Positions 44,242 through 56,766 of a DNA stretch of 64,000 nt are shown here, one piece after another; within the stretch, counting starts at the first letter, position 1, and every line of letters starts with the position of its first letter. The DNA is from Syngnathus acus (taxonomy: Eukaryota; Chordata; Actinopteri; Syngnathiformes; Syngnathidae). The stretch is taken from assembly GCF_901709675.1 (NCBI RefSeq), contig NC_051098.1, positions 7,937,000 to 8,000,999 of the forward strand, in the 5' to 3' direction. Below the pieces are notes generated by a model. It worked only from the letters and a program-made list of their open reading frames with translations. It ran no database searches and had not been told where the DNA came from. The translations under genes were made by a program, and so were the position numbers.

Positions 44242-47200
44242 AAAACGAAGGCCTTTGTTTTATTTCATGGGTGGCATTGCACAATATTACAAAAGCCAAA
44301 TAAATTATTGTTACTATTGATAAATTTATGGAGAAATATTTCTTTATTTTAAATGCAACGTTCCCAGGGGTTTTAACATGTACGTGTGTGATATACAATT
44401 TGCACACTATATTTGTGTCTTGTCTTTGTCTTGAAGTTATTCTCTTTGAGAGAGCTTAATCTGTCTCATGCAAAGGAGCCAGCTCACATCTTGTCACATA
44501 TAATGCCGGGCCAATCGCAAGTGCAGATTCCGTTTCCATGACAACTAACTGGCCGAGCTAAGGGTGGATGTTGTCAGTCTAAAAAAGCATTTGCTAACCG
44601 TGACGTACACGCGAGACTCTAAAAAACACCATGACAGCTATTTTCCCTCGTAAAGGCAGCACTGAGCCCCCAAATTAAATTTCGCTGTATCTGGTGCAAC
44701 AGACTCAATACAAATAAGGCTTCATCTCACTGATAACTTTCCAGAGCAATCAAGTGAGTGCCACTTATCAGAAGTTAAAGATGTCCAGGGTTGCCAATGC
44801 TGATCATAAGCCTACATGCAACAAAACTCAAGACAGGTCTACTTACTTTTTGGCTTTGCTGTAGACACTGGCCAGTACTTTAAAGTTGCTTTGGATCTTC
44901 ACGCTAGCACTACGTCACTGGTGGAAAACTTTTAGTGTAAGACAGATTTGTCCAGACACACCTTCAGAACTAGACATTACAAAATAATTATTTGGTTGTT
45001 TTAATGTCACATTTAAAAGGTGGACTTTTTATAGCACTTATCCTCATATGGGTCGCAGGTGATGGAGAGTTTGTCTGCACTGACTGGGCAGGTTGCCAGC
45101 CAATCGCAGGCAACATCAAGACAAACAATCATTCACTTTCACATATGAACAATTTACAGTTTTCAGTTTTTCCAAGAAGCAAAGTTCTTTTGCCACTGAC
45201 TGAAGAGAGCCTCTACTGATCAGGTAGTGCACTCCATTCGTAAACAATCGATTATTGAACATGATCCACTCAAAGCAAAAGGGCCCCTGTGAAGTGTTTT
45301 ATGAGCAAAAAAAGGCACTTCTTCAAATTGGCATTGGCTTGAAATGGTCCATCAATATAAGTGAGGACGCTGTCAGTCGTCTAGCCAGCATGCTGTTAAT
45401 TTTCCCACAAATATTCACCAGAATGATTGATCATTTGATGATAACGCCCATCAAACAAATACACTTAACGCCTTTTTAAATCCCCTTCAAATATCTATCA
45501 TGGACTGCACAGGTGTTGACGTGCCTCAACATGCAAGAGATGAACATTTGTGACAGCTTTTACAACCATAATCCATATAAACTCAACTCAGCACCATCCA
45601 TTCATTTTCTCTTTACAGACTAATCAATATAAACTCTAATTCGTTCTCATCACCAATCAGAATGACAGATGCGGTTTTATTGAATTTGGATGCAAACCAA
45701 GTCAGATTGCGCAGAAAGCATGCATCCAGCGTGCCATTATGGTGACTCACGTCCTTGATGCTTGACTGCTCTGTAGTCACAAACATATCCAGCAGTCGGT
45801 CACGGCCAGTGGCGCCATTGTCAAAGCAGCTGAGCCCAGCTCTTGTCACTCAGCGCCCCGTACGGTTATTATTCATCCTGGCTCGTGCCCTTGATTCATA
45901 CCATTAAAGTCAGTCCAATTTGGTCACTAAAGTCTAAATTGAATTCTTAATTGCTTCACACTAAAGAATCTAGGTAGCTAATTTATGCAGCAATGTAGGT
46001 GTATTTTATGGCTGTATTGCCCCATCGGGCCTAGTAAATTATAATAGGCCATAAAATGCTGTGCGGTTGTGGCCCATCCATGTTTCATTTGGAATAGAAC
46101 TGAGGGCAATCTCATCATTGAAACTACGGCTCTGCTGTGTCTACACATGCAGATGTAACGATTACTTTTTGTCACCCCAGTGAATTCATTCTAAACTTTT
46201 GCTCTGGTCATCCACATTGATTTACATCTTTTTACATAAACAGATTGTGTCAGCATGTTAGGTATTCATCCATTCATTTTCTGTCCGACTAACGCTAATT
46301 AGGGTCACAGATGAGCGGAAACCTATCCCAGCTGACTCCGGGCGAGATGCGGTAGCTAGGCCATCCAATTGTAGGACAAATATACACAACTACTAATATT
46401 TACACCTCGGGACAATTTAGAGACTTCAGTGAACCCAACATGCATGTTTTTAGATTGTGGAAGGGAGCCAGAAAAAACATGCAAGCACAGAAATGTTTTA
46501 AGACATGTTTTTTCTTTGCCTTGCAAAATGGTGCACTGTATGGTGGGAGTGAGCTCAACTCACTTTTCAACAACAGCACTTTGGCAAATTGTGAACAATG
46601 CTTCAAAAAAGAGGCTTCACGCTGCTTATTGTTAGTTGAAGTTTACTCTCAAACTAAACATGAAACAAAAAGTACACCCTGTGCATTGAAAACAAACATA
46701 AAACAGCATCTATGTTGTGGTGCAAAAACTCTTTAAACAATGGCTTGGATACAAGAGGTGTGTTTTGACAAAAAATCGCACTCAGTAATTTTGTAATTTA
46801 CAGCAACATACAGTAATGACATGAATAAGTCATTGGTTATTTTTAGACTTAGTCTTTTCCAATTAATGGTCAACAAGCAGATGATTGACAACCTCTTCTC
46901 TTCCCGCAGGTACTATATAAATGACACACAGCTCTTGGTGTTTTCTTGCTTTTATTACAGTGAGACAGATATATTTGAGGCAGACATGCTGGGTAAGTAT
47001 ATTATCTGCTTTTTTTTTATTCTGTTGTGGAAAATTGCAGATATTTCCCCGCATTCGGGACAAACTTCTCTAACCTTCCCGTTTGTGTTTACTGAATAAC
47101 TTTAGCATTTTCCTTGCAACAGAAAGGCTCAATTTTCCATCAAGATACACAAAACGATCCTTTGCTTGCATTTGTCGTCTCGAGATTTTGATAGGGCCGA

Positions 47201-47381
47201 GCAGGTGGCACGCTAAGAGGCATCATCCTACCTCCCACTTTCTCCACAGCCCGCTGTTCTGATAGTGCTTTATCTTCCAGATTACGACGTTCCGTTATCC
47301 AAGGTTGGGGATTACAACAGCAAGGAGCATCTCGTGAGGAATGTATTCCACCACTACCGCACTGTGACTGTAGAGTGTTGA
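43776..47381 (+). CDS. possible 3' exons of an unidentified gene
   Basis: Three short segments have good splice borders and one continuous phase: 43776-43853 (after ttaactgcag, before GTAAGAG), 46961-46992 (after tttattacag, before GTAAGTAT), and 47281-47381 (after tatcttccag, ending in TGA). Joined they encode 70 residues including GTCLNMDCSSYSDSK, ETDIFEADMLDYDVPLSKVG and a C-terminal HHYRTVTVEC. I do not recognise a family. The first segment is also open in another frame (WHMPEHGLFELLRFK), which weakens the case. The alternatives are a non-coding RNA or chance. No upstream exon was found to 39 kb. Confidence 0.3.
44088..44241 (+). mobile_element. LINE-like 3' end with long (ATCT)n tail
   Basis: 'cctgaatttgcccacgggga' followed by tcaataaagtatctatct and over 20 ATCT units, with a few ATCG units at the start. 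This is the classic end of teleost Rex/CR1-like retroposons. Only the 3' end is present. Confidence 0.75.
45040..45175 (-). repeat. old SINE fragment
   Basis: 'gggtcgcaggtgatggagag', 'gcaggttgccagccaatcgcagg' and 'caagacaaacaatcattcac' follow the order of the middle of the SINE at 1,860-2,222. Ends are not recognisable. Confidence 0.6.
46262..46465 (-). repeat. old SINE copy
   Basis: The plus strand starts catccattcattttctgtcc and continues with 'cctatcccagctgactccggg', 'acctcgggacaatttagag' and 'catgcatgtttttagattgtggaa', in the SINE order. The tRNA head is missing. Confidence 0.65.
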
Positions 47382-50300
47382 TGCATAGTCCTTTACATCT
47401 TCTGTCTCACATCCCTTGCCTCTTCTTTCATCTCACCACTTAAAGTTAATTCTTCTTGTACAATCTGTCCTCTGCAGGATAACTTTGCATATGATTACAA
47501 GCACGGATTTGTTATGCTTACTTTGTGTGTATAGGTACGTAGATGTGTGTATTTGTTTGAGAGACTTCAGCTCAAGTCCGAAACCCTCCATTACTGCAGA
47601 TTGGTCAAATTGCATACCACGTAGCGCTATCTATTGCCTGTTTGCAAACTACTTGGCTGTGTGGTTGCAGGCAGAAGTCTCAAGTGTTTTTCTTGCCAAA
47701 TGCAGCTTTGGCAATCTGGGTCTGATTCAAGCACAATAAAGTCACTATTTGTGCAACATTGCGGTGATTGAAGATGCTTTGAACGGCAGCCTGCGTTGTC
47801 ATGATTCATCCTCACACTTTTTAGTCCGTTGCACAATGGGCAGCGGCATGGACGGGAGAGTCGGCAAACATATGACCTAGTTTTTTAATTATTTCAGCTT
47901 GATTTATTGTTGCAGTTTTTCTACGGTGCACGTGGTGTCAGGGCCTTTGTTTTGACAGCACTTGGCACAGAGTCAGGTGACTCTGGAGGTGTGGAAATTT
48001 GACAGGAAGTTGATTCCTAGTTGACTTAGTAAGAGTGAGAGGGAGGGTACACCCTGGACTGGTCGCCAGGCCACGTATAGTGAGATGAGGTGCTCTGACA
48101 AGCAATTTCTGGATGTCAATCATGAGCATGACTGCTACATTGTTTGTATCTGTCATTCCTCATAGGTGTAAGTCAATACCCTGAATAAAATGGATTTTCT
48201 TGTGGATACAAAACTGTCTATAAACACGCTTCTCTTTGACACGCCATTATAGACACAAGCTGGCGTTGAGAACATTTTATGAGCGAATTGTCTGTCATTA
48301 TCCTACAGGCTTTCTTCAACAGATGCAGCTGTTTCCACTTGGTGCTACAAATGTGCTGTCATAACTTTTCCACAGAGACTGCCGATGTCTCTGTGTGCTT
48401 CCACACCTTAAAAAGCTGTAGAAAGCCATGAACATCCTCTGTTTATTCTTGTATGTAAAGAGTATACTGACAGGATCCTGTACTGTAAACTTTATAGAGC
48501 AATTGTGTGAGAGAGCCAGTAACACAAGGCGATCCTTGAGCATAGGTGTCAAACTCGAAGCCTGGGGGCCGGTAACAATCCACCAAATCATTTTATGTAG
48601 CCCGTGAAGACAAATGGTGCATCGACTTCACGTGTCAATATTAAAATTATAAATTGTCTTCACTTAGCAAATATTTCTAGAAATATTTATTAACATTCAT
48701 CTTTTTAAAATATTTAAAGTTTTTAGTAGTCTCTGATTTCAAAATTAGTTATTCATCAGGTTTTTCTGTAGCCTATACTGTATATATACTATAAGGTGTT
48801 GACAGTCATAATGGCCCAACAAAGGAAACTATGACTACGATAAGGCCCACGACGAAAATGAGTTGGACTCCAGCAAAACAGTATTTCCTTCCACCAAGTC
48901 AAAGTGTGCGTGTACTTTAGTGCACCGATTTTACAGGGAATGAGAGGAGTCACTTCGATTGGCAGCAAAACAAGTCGGCTATGTTCACGCCCACAACTGC
49001 GCAAAAAGATTATTTTAAACTGCGACAAGCTACATGCATCTGTGAAAATGACAATACAAAGTCTGCCTTCCCCCTGCGCAGATTCAGACCAGACTTATGC
49101 CAGACTTGTGCTGACTAACTAAAAAAACTTTTCCCAGCAAAGGAAGCGTTTCGTTTCTATCACCCCATTTCACAAAGGCCAAAGGAAGGGCAAGAGGGAA
49201 AAATAAAATAGTGAAATATAATCTGCTTCTTCCATGAATGACAGCTATTGAAGTGGCCCTGAGCACAATTGCCCCTTGCCAACTTCCCCCAGTGGCCTGC
49301 CGAAGGAAAAGCAATAAAAAACTATGCAGTTTTACGACTGTAAGGTTTTTGGTTGCTTTGGGAGTAAAGTAAGAATACCTAGTAAATAAAAAACAAAGTC
49401 GCTGTCTGTGAACAGTTCATTTCATTGAGTAGAGATGCAGCATCTCTGGCGAGAGTGGTCAGCATCTTTAATTATTTCTGCTCCCGCCCGAATAATTAAC
49501 ACACAATTACTTTTTTCCTGACCTTCTATGTTTAGCAGCTAGTAGAGGTCTCAAATTGTGTCTTTGTGTTTGCAGGTAGGACGTTAATCGTGTCATAACT
49601 GGTTATTGTCTTGCAGGAATGCACAATGCATCTCAGGAGGGATGAGTAAAGGAATAGTGCTCAATAATGAAAAATAGACTTCCGAGGCCCCGTCGGGAAA
49701 GCTGATTTTTGTTTGTTTGATGTCTGGGAAGTCTTTTTGTAAAGCCTTTACAAGAAAGACAAAATGAATCACAAGAACAGATGACCTTGCAAAGCTCATT
49801 CCACAAGTAACACAGCAGGGCGCAGGAGCAGAGGCAGACAAAAGATGGGAAGACATGGAATTCTGGAGGTCACAGAGAAGCTGCAAGAGACTCGAGGAGG
49901 CCTGGGAATACCGCTGTACAACAAGCTTCCCTACTTCCAACCTACTTAACATTGTAACCTACCTTTTTTTACACACCCCAGTTTAAGTGCCAGGGAGACC
50001 AAAACAAATCATTCCAAAGCTATTTCCACCATTCATGTGAGTTATATGTATTAGTCTATCGGAAAAAAAAAAATGTTTGCCAGTGAAAGCAAAAATAAGC
50101 AGCTAAAATGGAGTTATTATTAAATTACCCTTTTGTGGTGTGTTGGTATGCAAGCACATTGGGGTTTGAAAATTGTGCTCCGGTACAAGTCTGTCACAGT
50201 TTTTTTTTTTTTTTTTAAAGAACCCATCACTGGAAGGATGCAGACACTGACATAATCACGTTTGCACAGTCATCATTGCTTCTTCTGAATCACACCTCTG

Positions 50301-52920
50301 ATGGGTGTGCGTGTGGAGCACAATTAACAGTCTCAGCCTGATATTATTGCCCTGCAGTTAGAAAAGAACTGACCAATCCCAAAGTTTTGGACCCAAAAAA
50401 CAAAACGTGCAGTTGTTAATTAAGTTGGCATCCAAAATGCACTTTCGTGTTTCATTTTCTGTTCTTCATCCATGTTTTTGTTGGCAGACAGATATGCTGG
50501 TGTTTTAGATGATAAGATGAAAGAACCTGCTGCTCTTGATGGGAACGTGAAGGTGCCTTGCATGTCTTTGTGTCGAGATTCTAGCTCACCGCCGATGTGC
50601 TCTTATCTTCTTACAAAAGCTAAGCTATTTGTATGAAAGCGCACAAAAGGAAATGTGGCGGCAGTGTACGGCTACAGTAATAACCCTGAACTTCAATCCT
50701 GATCGATTACTCAAAGTAGACCTTTGTGTATGATAACAAGGCTATATATAGAAAAAGGGAATTGCCAAGCATGCTTCTTAAGATATCATTTTGCTTTTTT
50801 AAATAGGTTTCTATCAGCAATAGTAATACTCATCACAAAAAATAATTCGTCCAGATGTCCATGTTATTATCATCATTATTATTATTAGACCTCTTTGGCA
50901 CTTGGTGGGATCTCGTGGAGAAGGCTGCACAGCTCTATATCGATCTTTCTGGCATACATTAAACAGTTAAACTGAGAAGGCAGCCTCCTGGTAATTGCTA
51001 TTAGCATAGCAAGCATTAAAGATAAATAACGGGGACATATCTAACATTATAATTATGGTATATAAAGGCAGTTGTGCTCATAAGTTTACATACTCTATGT
51101 GTGTAAATTTATGAGCACAACTGCACATTATCGTTTTAAATTGGGTTATCTTTCTACTATGGGTGTTCAGTAACACTTTTTTTTCCAGATACCAGCACAA
51201 GTATTCACTGATACTGAGTACTGGTACTTTGTACTTTTGATATGTAAATTTAACTTGAACACAAAAACAATTGTGAATAAAGACCTTTCTGAAGCAGATA
51301 ATGATTCGCTGATGTGTCAAACTGCCGGAGTATGGCGCCTATGGCAAAGAAGGACTTACTTATGGGGCCTTATATACGAGTGGCTGGTATCGGCAGCCTC
51401 TACGAGTACCGATACCTTAATATAAGGCTGGTATCGGTACTCGTCCACCTCTACTTTCCAGTTCATATGAATGTTTGAATGCAGACCTAAGGTATATTAG
51501 GGTATTGAAAATTCCTGAACACTGTTGGTAATTATGATTAACTGATTTGTTTTGTACTTTTTTCTTTATGTGTATGACGCTGCTGTCCATGTTGTGATTT
51601 TACAACATCGCACTAAGAAAAAAATCTAATTCCAGAACAGTCAGCCAAGAAACTTTGTAAAGCACAAATCAAGTATTTCTCCTTTTTGTTTATTGTCCAA
51701 TAAAGAGTAGTGATATGCATTCCAGTTCTTTTAGGTGAACTGAATCTTTAGAATCATTTCACTCAAAAGATTCGTTCAAACGAATCATTCAATGACGAGC
51801 CAACACTAATAAAGAGCTCCTTTTTAGACTTTATAAATCTAAGGCTTTTACTGCATCATTGAGCAACAGTTGTGATATGTTAAGAATAATGTGTTTGGAA
51901 AGATGTGAAGGACTGTCTAAGATGAATGTTGCATAAAGTGACATCTTTAGCTATCCCACAAGAGTCAGCAGTTCCTTCCGAGGCAGTGCATTAGGCACAC
52001 CTTTCCAAAGTAGGATACATCTACCAGACAAAGGATTTGGAATATATTGCCTGTGGTGCATAAACAGCTTTTCACTTGACCTTTATTGGTCATTGGATAC
52101 ACAATAAATGTAAATAGTTTGATATAGCGCAGGCAAATAAAACAGGTTCAGCAGGGAGTATCTTACGATAAATAATGTAAAGAGTGCGTGCGGTGTCTTT
52201 CCTGAAAGTGTCAGACTCATTTTCTTTTTTTTTTAAAAGCAATTGCTACGTGCACAGCTTTGTTAAATACACATTCATCAAGCACGCAAGAGGCTGTCTA
52301 GATCCCCTGCTTGTTAAATACAATATCGCATAAATTGATCTCATTTTATTAGCGAGGCGTACTGTTATTTTGCACAAGCCTCTCTGGAATAACAAAAATC
52401 ACAGATTTGACAAACACTGCTGTTTCTTCGATGATCATATGTTTCTTTACATGTTGTTGTTTCTTCGATGATCATATCTTTCTTTACATATTTGTTGAAA
52501 CTCAAGCCTATTAATGCTATTTTCCAATGTTTTCATGCAGATCAAATGTCATTCATGTCTCAGGTAATTGCCAACACGGGCTTCTCCACCGTCTATTGTA
52601 ATTTATATTTTTCTTATGGATTAAATATTTATTTCAATCAGTAAAACTAAATATCTTTCCCATATGTGTTTTGTTTGCCTCCTCTTGTCATGGCACTTTA
52701 AAAAAACAAAATAATGCATGACACAAGTCAACATTGATATTGTATTTATTGTTTAAGGATGTTATGAAAGTAGGTAATAAGCTGCAGCTACTCTTCTCCA
52801 TCTCAATGTCCAACTTTTTGCATTGTGCTAGCTAGCACTCAATGAGGCAGCTCAGCCGCCCACTACATCTGGCCTCGTCTTAACCTCAGCAGAGCTGGTT
52901 GCTTTCACTTCACGATGGAT
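47382..52920. other. intergenic, scattered repeat fragments
   Basis: No gene is supported. Seen are: a SINE scrap at about 48,040-48,075 ('gtacaccctggactggtcgcc'), the 'ggtgtcaaactcgaagcc' interspersed repeat at 48,541-48,640, a small foldback at 51,068-51,124, and a 'gagtaccgataccttaatataaggctggtatcgg' repeat at about 51,160-51,460. A copy of the 'gtgatatgcattccagttc...ttcgttcaaacgaatcattca' block known from 9,110-11,730 lies at 51,703-51,795. Confidence 0.5.
51068..51124. mobile_element. small foldback of Tc1-like end sequences
   Basis: gcagttgtgctcataagttt (51068) and its inverse aatttatgagcacaactgc (to 51124) pair around a spacer of about 10 nt. The sequence is the common end of a teleost Tc1-like family, here reduced to two facing ends with nothing between. 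Confidence 0.7.
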
Positions 52921-52922
52921 CA

Positions 52923-53035
52923 CGTCAGTATCCCAGCCGCAGCAAGCAGATGGTAAGATTCTGGTTCAACAGCAACCTTCCATTACAGTACATGGCACTT
53001 TGACCTCGAAGCACGCGGGGGCTGGGATACTGACG
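52923..53035. repeat. perfect 16-bp inverted repeat with 81-nt spacer
   Basis: cgtcagtatcccagcc at 52923-52938 and ggctgggatactgacg at 53020-53035 are exact reverse complements. No known mobile element is recognised around them. Confidence 0.7.
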
Positions 53036-56000
53036 GGAGAACGAGTGATGCAAGATGAGCAAGCATGTTTTCAAAGACACACTTCAGCCTTTGCATGTGG
53101 CCAGAAAGTTTGAGAGAAAGAGACAGTGGAGAGAAGTGCACTCGAGTTCATGTCTGTTCCCTCCGATGTGATGGATCCCTCGAGAAAACACTGACAGACA
53201 AGGGAGGGGTGGCTTTGAATTGTTACTTCCAATGCCTATAAAGCACCGAGAAAAGTCTAAGGTATCGTAGTTACATCCAAGGGTGGCTAAACCTTTTCTT
53301 CCAAGATCGACAAACGGAAAACTCTAACGAAATAGCAAGGGCCACTTTGATATTCTTCACCTTTAATTAATTTTACACACTGAAATCCAATCCAGTTGCT
53401 ACATTTTCTATTCTTTTGAAATATCGAGTCCCTAGCATTTCTGTCAATCTTCTGTGGTTGTGTCTTCTAGCTCAGGGTAACCGTTTTGGGAAGAACATCA
53501 TAACAATAAACATCACTGGAGTACTGCACACAAATATGAATAGAATATCATGAATAAATGAACATAGCAGTCAAGTCAGTCAAGTTGATGTTTATTTTTC
53601 TTGATTCTTGAACTACCACCTTCCTCTGAGACAAACTCGCAGAGGCATATGGACAACCTTAAAGAGTCCCATGCATAAAGTGTGATTCACATGAGGATGA
53701 CTGAGAAGATGAGGGAACAAGGGAGGGCTTATGTGGAGAGTATTGTGCCTTAGAAAGCCTTGAGAGGGCTGTAAATGCATATCAAGTGACATTAAACAGA
53801 AAAAGCTGTTCTGCTTATGTGCCGGTGGGTTCTCTTGTGAGCCGCTGATTGACTGCACAATTGGATTCCAAAACTTTTAACATCATTTAAATATACTATT
53901 GCTGATTACATATTTGTTGATATGATGATCGATTGATGATCCACACGATGTGTACATGCTTTTATTATCGTGGGCAGACAGTGCTATGATTTTATTGCAC
54001 ACCCGTACCTTAAATAAATACACAAATAAATAGTAACTTAAAACAAACCAGCAGATCAAACTGCAAAATGTGACGCCGATGGTCGACCCAGTGCACAATC
54101 ATGCGGTAAACAGAAGCAGCCAGTAAGTCCTTTTTTATGACAGTATCTTGATTTACTCCAATGTAATATTTAGACTGGAACAATCTTTATGCGTTATCCT
54201 CCTGCTGTGGGTGATGCACGTGTTTTAGATTTAACTCGGCGGCGCGACAGAGGCTCAGTGTTTGAATCGTCTCCATTTGTTTCTGCCCGGCGCCGTTGAG
54301 ATAAGCTCTGATTTATCCAGTTGAAAATGTATGCGGATATTACTGACACAGACCATTGAGGCTTAATACACCTGCTGTTGTCTATAGTTGTGTTCATGCA
54401 CAACAGCTGGATATTCATAAAATGATATCATTAAGAATGCAAAACTTCGGAAGATATGCTCAACTAAATTATTTTGCTTTTCTTAGCCAGCTGTCTCGTA
54501 TGATAAATATATGCATTTGAAATTGACATTAAGGAAGCCATGTATGAAATGTGTTCTAGTCAAGAATCATTGAGGGCTGTTTTTGTGTTTGCCTCCTATA
54601 CACACTTTTAACAAATGCTTTTAACACAATCATTATTAATTGAAATTCGGAGTGATTGGAAAATGTGGTTTTAGTTGACTTCCTGAAAATGAAGAGCCAT
54701 TAAAAATGGTTTTAATGGGAAATTGTAGTATTCTCAATGCTTGTGAAAAATGTTGTGGCCTGACTTTTTGTAAGTGCTCAACTCTTACACATGCTTTCCT
54801 CAAATTGTAATGTATAACGATGCTTATATTTTTTTGCACAATTTGGAAATGGAAGTTTCAATGAAGAGAATAATTATTCCTAGAGCTGTGCCACAACGCA
54901 GCCATGCTCAATTTGTTAAACCGGTTCAGAGTGAATGAACATCTAACTCGGCTCAAAATAAGATGAAACAGTTCCACAGAACTTGTTGATGGATTTATTA
55001 ATTAGACATGTCCGTCCTTAATTTGCTGCTTCTGGTGAGATTGTGTTTTGGTGTGTTTATACATTGCTAGGCATCGAGAAGTGGAATCCTTTATGTCAAT
55101 AAAAATGACCCAGATGGGCTTTTCGCTTTGATTTTTCCACACAAATTGCACCTCTGACCAAAACCTTGACTGGGCTATTATTTTCCGCAATGGAGAAACA
55201 TAAATACAGTACTTACCATACATTTTAACCAATTCCCGATTGCTCCCATGAAGGATTTTTATTTACACACATTATAACAAAGAAATACCATCAATGTATT
55301 TTAAGTGCTGAGTAAAAGGTGCAATGTGTTTTTTTTTTTAAATGTACATTTCCAACTGCATCACCTTCAAGTGTTCATTACGACTAAAATGCATGGATTA
55401 TGATAACCCAGGAGTAAATGTAAATGTATGGGTCAGTAGTTTTTTTTCAACACCTAAACGAATTCAATTAAATTAAAGGAAACATTACATTGTTATCAAA
55501 AAAACATTCCTTCCCTTCCAGTGTTTTGTTTGGAGTAAAATCCAAAAGACAAATAGTCCATATAATGTCATCGTCCTTCCTTTGTGGATGAATTATTCAC
55601 GTTTTCAATTTCTTCCGATGAAGGTTTATATTTTCTAGAACCTGACTTAGTTGAAATTGTGCTGTCTTTTTTGGCAGGTTGTCATCAATGAGACACCTAC
55701 ACTGTCTGCTGAAGCGTCCTTGACGATGTCTCTTTCACATACCTCATAAATAAAAGCCACCTCTCCTCAATCTGTGCTTTGATATAATACATTAGCGCGG
55801 CTTTGTCCGTTTCTTGGAAAATGTCACACCCATATCTCGGACCTCAAAGGCCATCTTCATCAATGCTTGTTCAGGACTCCGAAGACAAACGCCTGCAACA
55901 GAAAGGCCATGACACGATAAGAAAGTGTGTTAAAAAAGATTAGAAAGCAGTTTGAGAATCTCTGCCGCAAGGCGGAAACAGAATGGGGATTTAACTGCAC

Positions 56001-56766
56001 TGACGCCCTATTACATATTTGGTTTTGGTCATGTGTCCTTACGCAACATCTTTACACTGTAGTGTGTATAAACTGCTTCCTACATGAGTGAAAATGCTTT
56101 TTTTAATAGGTTGGTGTTTGCTCCCGCAAGTGGAAGCTGCCTGTTCAATAAACTAGCTCCATCCCTGGTGGTCATGGCAACAAAAGCCACAGTCGGTCGT
56201 AAGCGTTGGGGGTGGGGTTTAGAGGAATTTGTCCTCCACTTACAGGGACACCCTCTCAAACAGACTAGTGTAAAAAGCAGGAATTATGTGTGTTTAGTCT
56301 AAACTAACATGGTATTGCCTTTATGATAGTTTCTAAAAAGCAGAAGTGATTCACTAGGTTCGGAGGTGTTAGCAGGACAACGTGTAACTCGGCGGTGGAT
56401 AAAAACAAAATATACGTAGAACAGTGCTGATGTGATTATCAATCAATCAACAAAATATTCAAATGTTTTTTTAACCCTCTCATTTGAGCTTTCTTTCTAT
56501 TTTGATATCAACCCTTGACAACTGTGTTGAAAAGACACAAAAGGCTTGATTAATAAAACGTGTTGAATAGAATCTCAGCATGGTCTTACTGTTTTGAAGC
56601 AAAGGCAAATTATGTTAGTTACAATGTTCAGTAATTCTTTTTGTTTTGAATGTTAAGTCTAAAATTAATCAGGTAGGTGGTATCAAATTTTTACAACACA
56701 TTTCGGTAAATAAATTATCATCCTCAGGTTCATTATAAGGTCTGTCTTACCGGGAGAGAGACATGG
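53036..56766. other. intergenic and b3gat1 3' UTR
   Basis: No separate gene is seen. The right part must hold the minus-strand 3' UTR of b3gat1; a minus-strand acceptor-like tttctgttgcag at about 55,893-55,904 could border an extra 3' exon. The poly(A) site was not settled. Confidence 0.4.

Noticed and set aside
45613-45849. Minus-strand frame of 78 codons (…HHNGTLDACFLRNLTWFASK…)
   Set aside because: It looks protein-like, but has no splice borders I trust and no family I recognise. Kept only as a note.
55680-55905. Additional b3gat1 coding exon after a ttctgttgcag acceptor on the minus strand
   Set aside because: The frame stops after ten codons, and the gene already ends with the conserved FTDPNVEI terminus. 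It could only be UTR or an alternative end.
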